Assembly: GCA_029250825.1 (NCBI GenBank)
Contig: JAQXEN010000024.1
Location: forward strand, 1 to 64,000
Source: Porticoccaceae bacterium
Lineage (GTDB): Bacteria; Pseudomonadota; Gammaproteobacteria; Pseudomonadales; Porticoccaceae
Reading direction: 5' to 3'
Length of the DNA: 64,000 nt
Shown: piece after piece, positions 1 through 8,415 of the stretch
How positions within the stretch are numbered: the first letter of the stretch is position 1
Layout: every line of letters begins with the position of its first letter
Position numbers and translations under genes: made by a program
Notes under the pieces: model-generated
The model's database searches: none
What the model saw: only the letters and a program-made list of their open reading frames with translations
What the model was told of the DNA's origin: nothing

Positions 1-1
1 A

Positions 2-991
2 ACCGGCAATTCCAATAGTGATTTCCCTGGAGCCACTTCGATTTACTCGGGCATTGAGTCTCTGGTTAATGCCGCTGGCGGCACCACAAGATTAAGTGCC
101 AACGGCAGTTTTTCAAGCACTAACAGGCCCGATGTTGCGATTGTGGTGTTTGGTGAGTCGCCCTATGCTGAGGGAGTGGGTGATCTCAATAACATTGAGT
201 ATCAGGCTGGCAACAAGGCGGATCTGGCCTTGCTCGAATCGCTGCGCGGACAAAATATCCCAGTGGTATCGATCTTTTTAACGGGCCGTCCACTGTGGGT
301 AAACAAAGAACTCAACGCCTCCAATGCGTTTGTTGCAGCTTGGCTACCCGGCAGTGAGGGCGCCGGTGTGGCGGAGGTTATCTTTAAAACCGCCTCAGGT
401 GAGATTAATTACGACTTTAAGGGCAAGCTGTCGTTCTCTTGGCCCAAGCGCGCCGAGCAGACAGTTATCAACCGCAACGACAGCAACTACGACCCCCTGT
501 TTGCCTATGGCTTTGGCCTGACCTATCAGGACAGCGATACCCTGGGTGATGATCTCGACACCGCGGACAGTGGCACGGGGCAGGCGGAGATCCTTTTCTC
601 GGTTCCCGGCAATATTGAAGCGGAGCAGTATGTCGCTATGAATGGCGTCAGAACCGAGGTTTCCTCTGATAGCGGCGGTGGCACCGGTGGCGGTGTCAAT
701 GTCGGCTATATCGATATAGGTGATTGGCTGGAGTACAGCATTGATGTACAGAGTTCCGGCTCTTATCTAATCGAGTATCGCATGGCCAGCAATGTTGGCA
801 GCGGTGGTTTTAAAACCCTAGTGGACGGCGAAGAGATCGATCAACAGGCGGTGCCAAATACCGGCGGCTGGCAGAACTGGATTACTCAGTCTGAGACAGT
901 CGAGTTACTTGCCGGCACCCACCGTCTGCGGATTAATGCTATTGGGCCTGAATGGAACCTCAATTGGATACGGCTTAGCCTTATTGATTGA
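2..991 (+). CDS. GH3 family beta-glucosidase, C-terminal part with CBM6-like module (5' end outside window)
   Basis: The reading frame is open from the left edge of the window, so this is the C-terminal third or so of a longer protein. The visible part begins inside the C-terminal alpha/beta sandwich domain of glycoside hydrolase family 3: it has the DVAIVVFGESPYAEG strand, the LPGSEGAG turn and the YGFGLTY end of that domain, all typical of ExoP/CelD-type exo-beta-glucosidases. After an acidic linker comes a domain of about 130 residues starting IEAEQY, with VGYIDIGDWLEY and a final WNLNWIRL strand, which fits a CBM6-type carbohydrate-binding module. The likely role is release of glucose from beta-glucans outside the cytoplasm. 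The signal peptide and catalytic aspartate lie outside the window. Together with the GH16 enzyme at 46.5 kb it suggests laminarin or beta-glucan use. Confidence 0.85.
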   Translation, partial: TGNSNSDFPGATSIYSGIESLVNAAGGTTRLSANGSFSSTNRPDVAIVVFGESPYAEGVGDLNNIEYQAGNKADLALLESLRGQNIPVVSIFLTGRPLWVNKELNASNAFVAAWLPGSEGAGVAEVIFKTASGEINYDFKGKLSFSWPKRAEQTVINRNDSNYDPLFAYGFGLTYQDSDTLGDDLDTADSGTGQAEILFSVPGNIEAEQYVAMNGVRTEVSSDSGGGTGGGVNVGYIDIGDWLEYSIDVQSSGSYLIEYRMASNVGSGGFKTLVDGEEIDQQAVPNTGGWQNWITQSETVELLAGTHRLRINAIGPEWNLNWIRLSLID

Positions 992-1176
992 GTGCTGAAC
1001 TTACAGTCAGCGGGGGAGTTAAACTTGATCTTATCCCTCTCCACTAGCCCCAATTACAGCCTTTAAGGGCTAGGCAATAGCCCGGCAAATCATTGTATTC
1101 AATTTCGAATGAATGTAGGGTAAGTCCGTTATCTAAAAAAACTACAACTAAAAAAAACTATAGAAAGGGGTTCAAA

Positions 1177-1575
1177 ATGACTGAATATGAGATTTATACA
1201 ATGTTCAACAGTGGCAGACTAGTTGGCGCCGTAAGCTTTATTGGAAGCATTATTGCAATCTGGCTTGCTCTTAGAGTTGCTAATTTGACGAGAGAGAATG
1301 CCGACACAACGGTTATTCAGAAGATTGTCTCTTCAGCCTTTGGCTTAATCGTTTTAGCAGGCACGTTTATATCCTTTACTCAGGCTAAAGCCACATGGGT
1401 GATTACGGCATACAACCTTGAGCTGTTAGAAACTCGCTCAGAATTTTCCGATGGGTTTATCAGCTATGTCGGCACCACCACTTTGCCTGTGGAGTCCCCT
1501 TCTACTATGGGAATGCTTTTCTTAGCCGTAGTGGCTCTGATGATTCTTTCAATTATTTGGACGCCTAAAAAGTAA
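1177..1575 (+). CDS. Small membrane protein of unknown function (132 aa)
   Basis: I do not recognise a family. The ATG at 1177 was chosen because a purine-rich GAAAGGGG lies 6-7 bases upstream; the longer frame from 1093 starts in Lys/Thr-rich sequence that looks untranslated. Three hydrophobic stretches are visible: about residues 13-35 (LVGAVSFIGSIIAIWLAL), 46-70 (the IVSSAFGLIVLAG region) and 108-128 (MGMLFLAVVALMILSIIW), so it is probably an inner-membrane protein with three helices. It stands alone, followed by a clear terminator, and gives no functional context. Confidence 0.6.
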   Translation: MTEYEIYTMFNSGRLVGAVSFIGSIIAIWLALRVANLTRENADTTVIQKIVSSAFGLIVLAGTFISFTQAKATWVITAYNLELLETRSEFSDGFISYVGTTTLPVESPSTMGMLFLAVVALMILSIIWTPKK

Positions 1576-1623
1576 TCTAGGCTGAGAAGCAGATAGTGGA
1601 GGTTTTAAATACCTCCTTCGAGA

Positions 1624-1651
1624 AAGCCCTGTTAACTAAGGGCTTTTTTTT
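1624..1651 (+). terminator. Rho-independent terminator after the small membrane protein
   Basis: The arms AAGCCCT (1624-1630) and AGGGCTT (1639-1645) enclose an 8-base loop and run into eight T residues. It lies about 50 bp after the stop codon of the 132-aa membrane protein. Confidence 0.85.
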
Positions 1652-1682
1652 GTCTGTCATTTGGGCTGCTCAATAAAAACGT

Positions 1683-2138
1683 TTATCCGCAGTCTTGATA
1701 TTGAGACGCATAACAGTTGGTCGCCTGGGTTTCTCCATAGGCTATTTGCTCTGCTGTTATGTAGGCCTTTAATTGGTTAATTTCCTTTGAGGCGGAGGTA
1801 AGCCCCTGCAGCTTAGCCATTGACCACCAGACATATGCCTGAATAGCATCCCGATTAACACCGAAGCCATTAGCGTGCATAAAGCCCAGTTGCATCTGAG
1901 CATTTGCATTGCCCTGCTCTGCACCTTTGCGAAACCACTTGATAGGCTTTTTATCACTTTGAGTAACGCCCTCTCCATCGGCATACATAATGCCCACATT
2001 AAGCTGGGCACGTGGAGAGCCTTTCTTCGCCAGTGCAATAGCCTCATCAAACTCAGAGTAGAAAACATTCTCGATCCATTCATAGGCAAAGGCATGCTGA
2101 GAAAATAGAAAAGTCGTGAGTAAAAGTATCGGCCTCAT
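1683..2138 (-). CDS. Sel1-like repeat secreted protein (151 aa)
   Basis: An N-terminal signal peptide (MRPILLLTTFLFSQHAFA, cleavage after AFA) is followed by Sel1-like repeats: AQLNVGIMYADGEGV, a WFRKGAEQGNANAQ link and MQLGFMHANGFGV, ending with YVWWSMAKLQG, the usual cap of such proteins. Sel1 repeats are alpha-helical protein-interaction modules, so a periplasmic scaffold or interaction role is likely; the partner cannot be read from the sequence. It is a single gene, with oxyR on the same strand downstream of a gap of about 200 bp in which I see nothing else. Confidence 0.75.
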   Translation of the reverse strand: MRPILLLTTFLFSQHAFAYEWIENVFYSEFDEAIALAKKGSPRAQLNVGIMYADGEGVTQSDKKPIKWFRKGAEQGNANAQMQLGFMHANGFGVNRDAIQAYVWWSMAKLQGLTSASKEINQLKAYITAEQIAYGETQATNCYASQYQDCG

Positions 2139-2342
2139 AAGGGCACCAGCTCCGATTAATTAGCAACTAATCAAGCTATAGACCAACAAAATATTGGAGC
2201 ATAAAAAACTGACGAACGTAGATTGAGAGCCATTGGCCCTCTTTTAGCTCAGTGCTGAGAGTGACTGTCTAAAATCCTAGGCAGTCCTCAACAGGCCAGC
2301 GATGTAAAGAAAATGTACGGGCGATGGGTATACAGCGCCTGT

Positions 2343-3230
2343 TTACAGCGCATGTTTACAGAGCTTGATCAGCGCTTCAACACAGGCAATACGCGTGTAA
2401 TTAGGCCGGATAATAAACGACAGGTTGCGGTGGGGGCTGGGTTCATTGAGATGCACTGCCGTGAGCTGATCACTTTGGCGAGTGAGTTGATCAAGGGCCA
2501 TTTCGGGGATCAGGGTGGTGCCCAGATTACCCAAAACCATCTGCACTAATGTATGCAGACTGGTGGCACCAAAGCCATGATTGGCGGTCTGTTCGGGAAA
2601 GTTACAGGCGGCGAGAATATGGTCTTTAAGACAGTGTCCCTCACTGAGTAACATCAGGCGGCTATCAATTAATTCATTGCTGGTAATTTCCGTTTGGTTG
2701 CTGTGCTTTTCGCCCTTGAGGGCAACCCAGTAAAAATCTTCCTGCCAAAACTCCAAACTTAGCAGCCCATCGCAGGGAAAGGGCATTGCCAGCACCGCAG
2801 TATCGATCTCGCCGCGCTTAACCATATCAACAAGCACATGGGATTGCTCTTCGACTATCGTCAACTGAGCGGCCGGAAAGAGTTCGTTGAGCAAGGGGAA
2901 AAGCTTGGGTAACAAGTAGGGGGCAATTGTTGGGATCACCCCCACAGTAATGGGAAAGCTCAGGGGCAATTGCTGGTTATCGGCCAATTGTTGCAGCTCA
3001 TTGACTTGGGATATGACGCTGCGCGCCCGATCCAGTATGTCGCGACCTATAGGGGTGACCAAGACCTTTTTATTGTCGCGCTCAAATATCTGCAAGCCCA
3101 ACTGCTTCTCCAGTTCGCTGAGCGCCGTGCTCAGGGCCGACTGGCTAATATTGCAATCCGCCGCGGCTTTTTTGAAGTGCAGGGTACGCTCCACTGCCAG
3201 AGCATAGGAAAGTTGTTTTGTGGAAATCAT
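2343..3230 (-). CDS. oxyR: OxyR, LysR-type peroxide-sensing regulator
   Basis: This 295-aa LysR-type regulator has an N-terminal winged helix-turn-helix (about residues 1-60, with HFKKAAADCNISQSALS as the recognition part) and a C-terminal sensor domain. The decisive feature is the pair Cys200 and Cys209 in SEGHCLKDHILAAC, with the same spacing as the redox cysteines 199/208 of E. coli OxyR, which form a disulfide when oxidised by H2O2. The start at 3230 (MISTKQL) was chosen because it matches the family length and has GGAG about 10 bases upstream; the frame also opens from 3254 without a ribosome site. It is divergent from ahpC-ahpF, its classical target, so it probably activates them and represses itself. 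Confidence 0.93.
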   Translation of the reverse strand: MISTKQLSYALAVERTLHFKKAAADCNISQSALSTALSELEKQLGLQIFERDNKKVLVTPIGRDILDRARSVISQVNELQQLADNQQLPLSFPITVGVIPTIAPYLLPKLFPLLNELFPAAQLTIVEEQSHVLVDMVKRGEIDTAVLAMPFPCDGLLSLEFWQEDFYWVALKGEKHSNQTEITSNELIDSRLMLLSEGHCLKDHILAACNFPEQTANHGFGATSLHTLVQMVLGNLGTTLIPEMALDQLTRQSDQLTAVHLNEPSPHRNLSFIIRPNYTRIACVEALIKLCKHAL

Positions 3231-3437
3231 GGCATTTTTACTCCAGTGAACCATGCTGTAGAAGTCTATTTAATCGCACTTAGAATATAATTGATTAAAT
3301 AGAACATAACAATATGAACAATCTACTTTACCGAACGAAAAGATGATCTTATATTGCACGTAGAGTTTAAGCAATAGAGCTTTTAAAGACCTATCAGCAA
3401 TAAACTCCAAAACACTCACCCTTAAAAGGAGCCCACA
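3231..3437. promoter_or_regulatory. Divergent oxyR / ahpC promoter region
   Basis: This 207-bp AT-rich interval separates the divergent oxyR and ahpC starts, so both promoters and any OxyR site must lie here. ATAG/CTAT-like pieces occur around 3258-3305 (GTAGAAGTCTAT, AAATAGAAC), but I cannot fit the full OxyR spacing of four ATAG/CTAT quarters, so no exact operator is claimed. A strong ribosome site AAAGGAG lies just before the ahpC ATG. Confidence 0.45.
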
Positions 3438-4001
3438 ATGGCACTTATCAACACGCAAATTAAACCCTTCAATGCATCTGCTTTTAAAGCAGGAGAATTT
3501 ATTGAAGTTTCAGAACAAGATCTTGCCGGCAAGTGGTCTGTATTTTTCTTTTACCCAGCTGACTTCACCTTTGTCTGCCCAACCGAGCTTGGCGATGTTG
3601 CCGACCACTATGCAGAGCTGCAGTCACGTGGTGTCGAAGTTTACTCAGTATCTACTGACACTCACTTCACGCACAAAGCATGGCACGACTCTTCCGAGAC
3701 TATCGGTAAAATCCAATACACCATGATTGGCGATCCAACGGGTGAGATCTGCCGCAACTTTGATGTTATGCGCGAAGGCCAAGGCCTTGCAGATCGTGGC
3801 ACCTTTGTTGTCGATCCAGACGGCATCATTCAGGCAATGGAAATTACTGCTGAAGGTATCGGTCGCGATGCAGAAGATCTGCTGCGCAAAGTTAAAGCTG
3901 CACAGTATGTTGCCTCTCACCCAGGTGAAGTATGTCCAGCGGCTTGGAAAGAAGGCGAAGCCACACTGGCGCCCTCTTTGGACTTGGTAGGTAAGATTTA
4001 A
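3438..4001 (+). CDS. ahpC: AhpC, alkyl hydroperoxide reductase peroxidase subunit
   Basis: This 187-aa typical 2-Cys peroxiredoxin reduces H2O2, organic hydroperoxides and peroxynitrite in the cytoplasm. The peroxidatic Cys47 sits in the DFTFVCPTE motif and the resolving Cys166 in GEVCPAAW, at the same positions as in enteric AhpC. The length equals that of the E. coli protein. The ribosome site AAAGGAG is 5-6 bases from the ATG. It lies next to divergent oxyR and upstream of ahpF, which recycles it with NADH. A strong terminator separates the two genes, so ahpC is probably transcribed in excess, with ahpF either on read-through or from its own promoter. Confidence 0.97.
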   Translation: MALINTQIKPFNASAFKAGEFIEVSEQDLAGKWSVFFFYPADFTFVCPTELGDVADHYAELQSRGVEVYSVSTDTHFTHKAWHDSSETIGKIQYTMIGDPTGEICRNFDVMREGQGLADRGTFVVDPDGIIQAMEITAEGIGRDAEDLLRKVKAAQYVASHPGEVCPAAWKEGEATLAPSLDLVGKI

Positions 4002-4091
4002 GCCTTTAGCGAAATATAAGCCGTTAGCGAAATCTAACAAGCGACAAGATTGTTTTATTGTTCAAGTCCATTAGCACCATCAATGGCCAGT

Positions 4092-4128
4092 AAATTAGGT
4101 CCTGAGTCTGACTCAGGGCCTAATTTTT
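4092..4128 (+). terminator. Strong hairpin terminator between ahpC and ahpF
   Basis: The 16-bp arms at 4092-4107 and 4111-4126 pair with a single G-U wobble around a 3-base CTG loop. An A-run precedes and a T-run (TTTTT, ending near 4128) follows. As an intercistronic attenuator it would make ahpC transcripts more abundant than ahpF. Confidence 0.85.
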
Positions 4129-4171
4129 GACCTCAATTACCACCCCCCTTTTTACCCAGAGGAACAATGTC

Positions 4172-5788
4172 ATGTTAAGCAATGAGATATTACAAGCCGT
4201 CAAAGGCTACACCGCCAATATGCAGAAAACCGTGACCTTTGTGTTGCAGACCGGTGAGCACAGTAAACGTGCAGAACTACTAACGTTCTTAACGGATATT
4301 TCAAAGCAGAGTGACCAGATTCATCTGGAAGAGCGTGATATGGGCGGCCTGCTACGCAGTCCAATCAGCTTTTTAATGCTAGCCAATGGCGTAGACAGCG
4401 GAATTCGTTTTTCCGGTATTCCCAGCGGCCATGAATTTAACTCTTTAATACTGGCTATCTTGCACGCCTCTGGCACCCCCTTAAAACTCGATGACAGTGT
4501 TAAAAACATTATCGCTGGCGTCCAAGAGGCGTTACATTTTGAGGTGTTTATCAGCCTCAGCTGTCACAACTGCCCAGATGTTGTTCAATCCCTCAATCAG
4601 TTTGCCCTGCTGAATCCAAAAATCACTACCGAGATGATCGATGGCGGCCACTACCAAGCACTGATTAAGGAACGCGACATTCAAGGTGTTCCCAGTGTCT
4701 ATCTGAATGGTGAACTGTTCGCCAACGGTAAAGTCGATACCGCCCAGCTGATCGAAAAATTGATTCAGCGCGCACCCCCAGCTGCTGTGGAAAGTAGCGA
4801 CCAGCCATCTCTGCCGCTGCAAGATGTGACCATTATTGGCGGCGGTCCCGCAGGGGCAAGTGCCGCTATCTACAGTGCTCGAAAAGGCTTAAAAGTTACG
4901 CTGATTGCGGACCGTATTGGCGGCCAGTTAAAAGACACTATGGGCATTGAAAACTTTATCTCGGTAACCAAGACCACGGGGCCAGAATTGTCCGGCGCCC
5001 TGCAGGCACATATGAATGACTATGAGATTACCTTTAAGGAATATCTTAAAGTCACAGAGGTTGAGGGCGGCGATATTAAAACCGTAACCCTGTCCTCCGG
5101 TGAAAAGATCTCCACCAAAACGCTAATTATTGCCACCGGTGCGAACTGGCGCGAACTGGGTGTGCCGGGAGAAAAGGAAAATGTGGGCAATGGCGTTGCC
5201 TACTGCCCCCACTGCGATGGCCCCTTCTTTAAGGGCAAAGATGTCGCGGTAATTGGCGGCGGCAACTCGGGGATAGAAGCGGCATTGGATTTAGCTGGTA
5301 TGGTTAAATCGGTCAATGTATTTGAATTTATGCCGGATCTCAAAGCAGACCAGATACTGATTGATAAGGCCGTAGCCAAGCCCAACATTACCATTCACAA
5401 AAATGTTGCCACCAAAGAGATCACCGCCACCAACGGCAAGGTTTCGGCGATTGAATATATTGATCGCGCTACAGACTCTGAACACAGCCTCAAACTGGAT
5501 GGCATTTTTGTGCAGATTGGCCTGATTCCCAACAGTGGATTTTTGGGTGATTTGGTTGAAAAAACCCGCTTTGGTGAGATTGTGATTAATGAAAAATGCC
5601 AGACATCAGAGGCCGGTATCTATGCCTGTGGGGATGTAACCACTGTGCCTTACAAGCAGATTATTATCTCTATGGGTGAAGGCTCTAAAGCCTCGCTATC
5701 GTCCTTCGAATATCTGCTTGCTGAAGGGGATAGGCTTGAAGAGCTATTTTACGGCGAGAGTTCTGCAGAGCTGGCTGTTGCATCTTAG
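4172..5788 (+). CDS. ahpF: AhpF, NADH-dependent peroxiredoxin reductase
   Basis: This 538-aa flavoprotein disulfide reductase passes electrons from NADH to AhpC. Domains in order: an N-terminal double thioredoxin-fold domain with the CHNC redox centre (Cys131/Cys134), an FAD-binding Rossmann motif GGGPAG (about 223-228), the thioredoxin-reductase-type CPHC disulfide (Cys345/Cys348), and an NAD-binding GGGNSG just after it. The C-terminal [12 protein letters not shown] contacts FAD in this family. The start at 4172 was chosen over an in-frame ATG at 4127 because the latter lies inside the terminator hairpin, while 4172 has AGAGG upstream and matches the length of E. coli AhpF (521 aa). It forms a functional pair with ahpC just upstream. 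Confidence 0.96.
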   Translation: MLSNEILQAVKGYTANMQKTVTFVLQTGEHSKRAELLTFLTDISKQSDQIHLEERDMGGLLRSPISFLMLANGVDSGIRFSGIPSGHEFNSLILAILHASGTPLKLDDSVKNIIAGVQEALHFEVFISLSCHNCPDVVQSLNQFALLNPKITTEMIDGGHYQALIKERDIQGVPSVYLNGELFANGKVDTAQLIEKLIQRAPPAAVESSDQPSLPLQDVTIIGGGPAGASAAIYSARKGLKVTLIADRIGGQLKDTMGIENFISVTKTTGPELSGALQAHMNDYEITFKEYLKVTEVEGGDIKTVTLSSGEKISTKTLIIATGANWRELGVPGEKENVGNGVAYCPHCDGPFFKGKDVAVIGGGNSGIEAALDLAGMVKSVNVFEFMPDLKADQILIDKAVAKPNITIHKNVATKEITATNGKVSAIEYIDRATDSEHSLKLDGIFVQIGLIPNSGFLGDLVEKTRFGEIVINEKCQTSEAGIYACGDVTTVPYKQIIISMGEGSKASLSSFEYLLAEGDRLEELFYGESSAELAVAS

Positions 5789-5860
5789 GTTTTCGCACAC
5801 TTGTAGCGGCATAACTAAGCTACATAAAACAACTGATTTGGCATCCATACGAGATGCTAC

Positions 5861-5894
5861 GAGGGATTTCCTGACACTTGCCGGGAAATCCCTC
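5861..5894 (+). terminator. Hairpin downstream of ahpF (possible terminator)
   Basis: The 11-bp perfect arms GAGGGATTTCC (5861-5871) and GGAAATCCCTC (5884-5894) enclose a 12-base loop. Only a short T-run (CTTTTC) follows, so termination efficiency is uncertain. The rest of the 263-bp gap between ahpF and the AraC pseudogene holds nothing I recognise. Confidence 0.5.
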
Positions 5895-6051
5895 ACTTTT
5901 CTCAGAGATAACGGGTTTATTTATAGCAGCAGAGGCACTAGACGATGCTGCCTCATAACGGTGCGCGTGCTACTGAGAATTGGAATTTACGATCTCTACC
6001 ACGGCCGGGTGTTTGATCTTCCGCTCCGGGGAAATAATATAGTAACGATCG

Positions 6052-6873
6052 ATGCATTTCAGCCAGCATGTCCTGACACAAGATCTCTACCCCTTGGGGC
6101 TAGGTTATTATGCTGCAGCACTGGGCCATGCTATGACTCGAGAATTCCATGATGACCATCTTTTGATCTACTGCGTCAAAGGACGCGGATTGCTCAAAGT
6201 TGGACCGCGCCGGGGATATCTTAAGGCTGGACAATTAGTGCTATTACCCCGCGGTTTGGCCCACAACTACGCCTCCGATGCCGCCGACCCCTGGACTATC
6301 TAATGAGTTCATTTCGATGGCAAAAGTGCACTGGATTTTTTTAATAATCTACCTTTGGATCGGGGTTTTCCTGTGCTTAATGTCGGCTACAATGCAAAAC
6401 TCATCGCCGATTTTGAAACCTTATTACAGGTCAGACAGAGTGGTTACCAGTTAAAGCATGTCTTCCATGCAGCGAACCAATTGCGGCAGATTTTGAGCTA
6501 TCTGGCACTGCTGCACTACAGCGATAAGAGCGCGTCGGGTTTTGATCTGGAACGTATTCATAGCTATATGCAAGCCCACATTCACCAGCCCCTGGCATTG
6601 GACGCCCTGGCGCAACAACTGAGTCTATCCAAGTACCACTTCGCCAAACGTTATAAAAAATTGACCGGCACCAGCGCGATCAACCATTTTATTAATCTAA
6701 AGATTGAGCACGCCTGCCAACAGCTCGATACTGGAAGCCAAAATATCAATGAGATCGGATATGCTCTGGGTTATGACGACGCTTACTACTTTTCGCGCAT
6801 ATTCAAAAAGGTGATGGGAATGTCGCCGACTCAATACCGCAAAATGCGACTAGGATCATGGCCGATTGCCTGA
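6052..6873 (+). pseudogene. AraC-family regulator interrupted by two adjacent in-frame stop codons
   Basis: Two pieces in the same reading frame make one AraC-type regulator of about 272 residues. Residues 1-83 are the N-terminal cupin-like effector domain (LLIYCVKGRGLLKVG, LVLLPRGLAHNYAS). The frame then meets TAA TGA at 6301-6306 and continues at once with VHFDGKSALDFF, the normal continuation of this domain. The C-terminal part has both helix-turn-helix motifs (LALDALAQQLSLSKYHFAKR and INEIGYALGYDDAYYFSRIF) and the family end SPTQYRK. In relatives the interrupted spot usually reads WTIYWVHF, so the two stops sit exactly where Tyr-Trp codons (TAT TGG) are expected. The rest of the gene looks undamaged, which suggests recent inactivation or an assembly error. 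The ATG at 6052 follows an in-frame stop directly, so the 5' end is firm. Confidence 0.82.
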
Positions 6874-7002
6874 TCCGGACTAGCATTAGACTTTTGCGAA
6901 ATTCTCAGTAATGAATTCTTGCCCTTTGCTACAGGGTTAGGGGGCCTGATGCAGAGAAATCAGGAATGCTTTTAAATTGGAGAAGCCAACCCTGATCAAT
7001 AG

Positions 7003-7035
7003 CGACCAAAAGTAGTTAACTTTTGGTCGGTTTCT
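7003..7035. terminator. Hairpin terminator between AraC pseudogene and HMG-CoA reductase (convergent)
   Basis: The arms CGACCAAAAG (7003-7012) and CTTTTGGTCG (7020-7029) pair perfectly around a 7-base loop, with GTTTCT following. It lies between convergent genes and could serve either strand, but no long T-run is present. Confidence 0.5.
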
Positions 7036-7072
7036 AATCAAGCTGCCAATTAATTTTGCAGCTTAGCTTAAA

Positions 7073-8239
7073 TCAGCGATTGCGACCTAGAGCATCGTGG
7101 CTGGTGACCCAGTCGCCAGCGAGCACTGCACTCATCAGCGACACTTCCCCTGCAAGCACGGTGGCACCGATAATTTCAGCCAGCTTATGGACTTTTCCGG
7201 CACCGTTACAGTCGAGTATATTAAGACATTCTTGTTGAGTTGCCAGACCGGTTCCACCGCCGTAGGTGGCAATAATCAGTGATGGCAGAGTAACCGATAA
7301 ATAGTAGTTTCCAGCCTCATCGATATCCGCATAAATAATCGATGCGGAGGACTCAGCCACATTGGCAGCGTCTTGACCTGAGGCGATAAATACCGCGGCT
7401 ATACCATTGGCAGCATGAGCACCAGTGCTCGATGTACCAGCCATAAAACTGCCCACCTGATTGATCTGCCGCGCCTTAAACAGCACTTCTGCTGTGACCC
7501 CCATAGTCTTTTCCAGCAGCTCTCCGGGAATCAATACTTCTGCAATAACGCGCTTGCCGCGACTGTGCAATGTGTTGATTTGAGAATGCTTTTTATCCGT
7601 ATCCATAGCCCCAGAAAGCATGTAACGCTGAATGCCAGGGTAGGTTTTCATAATCCATTCACAGGCGACAAAAGTTGCCTTGCCAACCATATTTTGGCCC
7701 GCGGCATCACCGGTAGTAAAGTTGAAACGCAGATAGCGCATGCGCGCTGCAGCATACTGTTCAATATTGCGCAGCTTGCCCGATGAGGTTGTAGTCTCAG
7801 CCTGCGCGGCAATCTGATCAAAGTTCTGCTCCACCCAGACACCGAACTCACGGGCTTCTCGGGCATCATTAAAAACAAACACTGGGGCGCGCTGCATAGC
7901 GTCATCGACCACCGAAACTTTGACGCCGCCAGAGTCACGCAGCAATCGTGCGCCTCGGTTATAACTGGCAATCAATGTGCCTTCACTGGTGGCCATAGGA
8001 ACATAGAAATCTCCAGAGGCATGCTCGCCGTTTACCCGCAGTGGTCCAATAAGACCCAGAGGCACTTGGGCAACACCAATAAAGTTTTCGATATTGCCGG
8101 CGGTGGTGGCGGGGTCAACTGAGTAATGGCCGATATGATCTAATTTGGCTGAGGTTTTTTCTGCGGCGAAATCCCGCCGAGTTTTAGCCATCACTTCGCT
8201 GTAATCGTTATCACTGTCTCTGGGAATTCGGTCTGACAT
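7073..8239 (-). CDS. Class I-type HMG-CoA reductase (NADPH-type)
   Basis: The 388-aa protein matches the catalytic part of class I 3-hydroxy-3-methylglutaryl-CoA reductases (HMG-CoA + 2 NADPH to mevalonate + CoA). Visible signatures: IENFIGVAQVPLG (about 50-62), PMATSEGTL with the catalytic Glu86, DKK (Lys216/217) in MDTDKKHSQIN, GQDAA with Asp290, GGGTGLATQQ (328-337), and the C-terminal catalytic His381 in TSHDALGRNR. All four catalytic residues are present, so the enzyme should be active. The opening differs from class II (MvaA) enzymes. No other mevalonate-pathway gene is in the window. It heads a minus-strand run with the amidohydrolase and OYE genes, next to the MarR cluster, so a role on a pathway-derived acyl-CoA is possible. 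The physiological role is uncertain. Confidence 0.85.
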   Translation of the reverse strand: MSDRIPRDSDNDYSEVMAKTRRDFAAEKTSAKLDHIGHYSVDPATTAGNIENFIGVAQVPLGLIGPLRVNGEHASGDFYVPMATSEGTLIASYNRGARLLRDSGGVKVSVVDDAMQRAPVFVFNDAREAREFGVWVEQNFDQIAAQAETTTSSGKLRNIEQYAAARMRYLRFNFTTGDAAGQNMVGKATFVACEWIMKTYPGIQRYMLSGAMDTDKKHSQINTLHSRGKRVIAEVLIPGELLEKTMGVTAEVLFKARQINQVGSFMAGTSSTGAHAANGIAAVFIASGQDAANVAESSASIIYADIDEAGNYYLSVTLPSLIIATYGGGTGLATQQECLNILDCNGAGKVHKLAEIIGATVLAGEVSLMSAVLAGDWVTSHDALGRNR

Positions 8240-8415
8240 ATTATTATTCTCGTTGTTGTCATAGTCTGGGATTGTTAGGCCTGAGTATGCGGCGGCTCGG
8301 CCATTTTAATGCGCGGTGTAGACTACATTATTATTGGCCAATTCAAAACAGCTGCAGGGTTATTGTGCAGCTTTGGCAGCGATGCATTTACCTCCAGCTA
8401 TTGAATTTCCGCGAT

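Noticed and set aside
3231-3437. Exact OxyR-binding site
   Set aside because: ATAG/CTAT-like pieces are present, but the spacing does not match the four-element consensus, so only the promoter region is listed.
5676-6152. 158-codon plus-strand frame overlapping the end of ahpF and the start of the AraC pseudogene
   Set aside because: It reads across the ahpF end and a hairpin in a different frame, with Cys/Arg-rich non-protein-like composition.
7073-8239. Class II (MvaA, NADH-type) HMG-CoA reductase assignment
   Set aside because: The IENFIGVAQVPLG and PMATSEG blocks and the spacing of catalytic residues follow class I enzymes.
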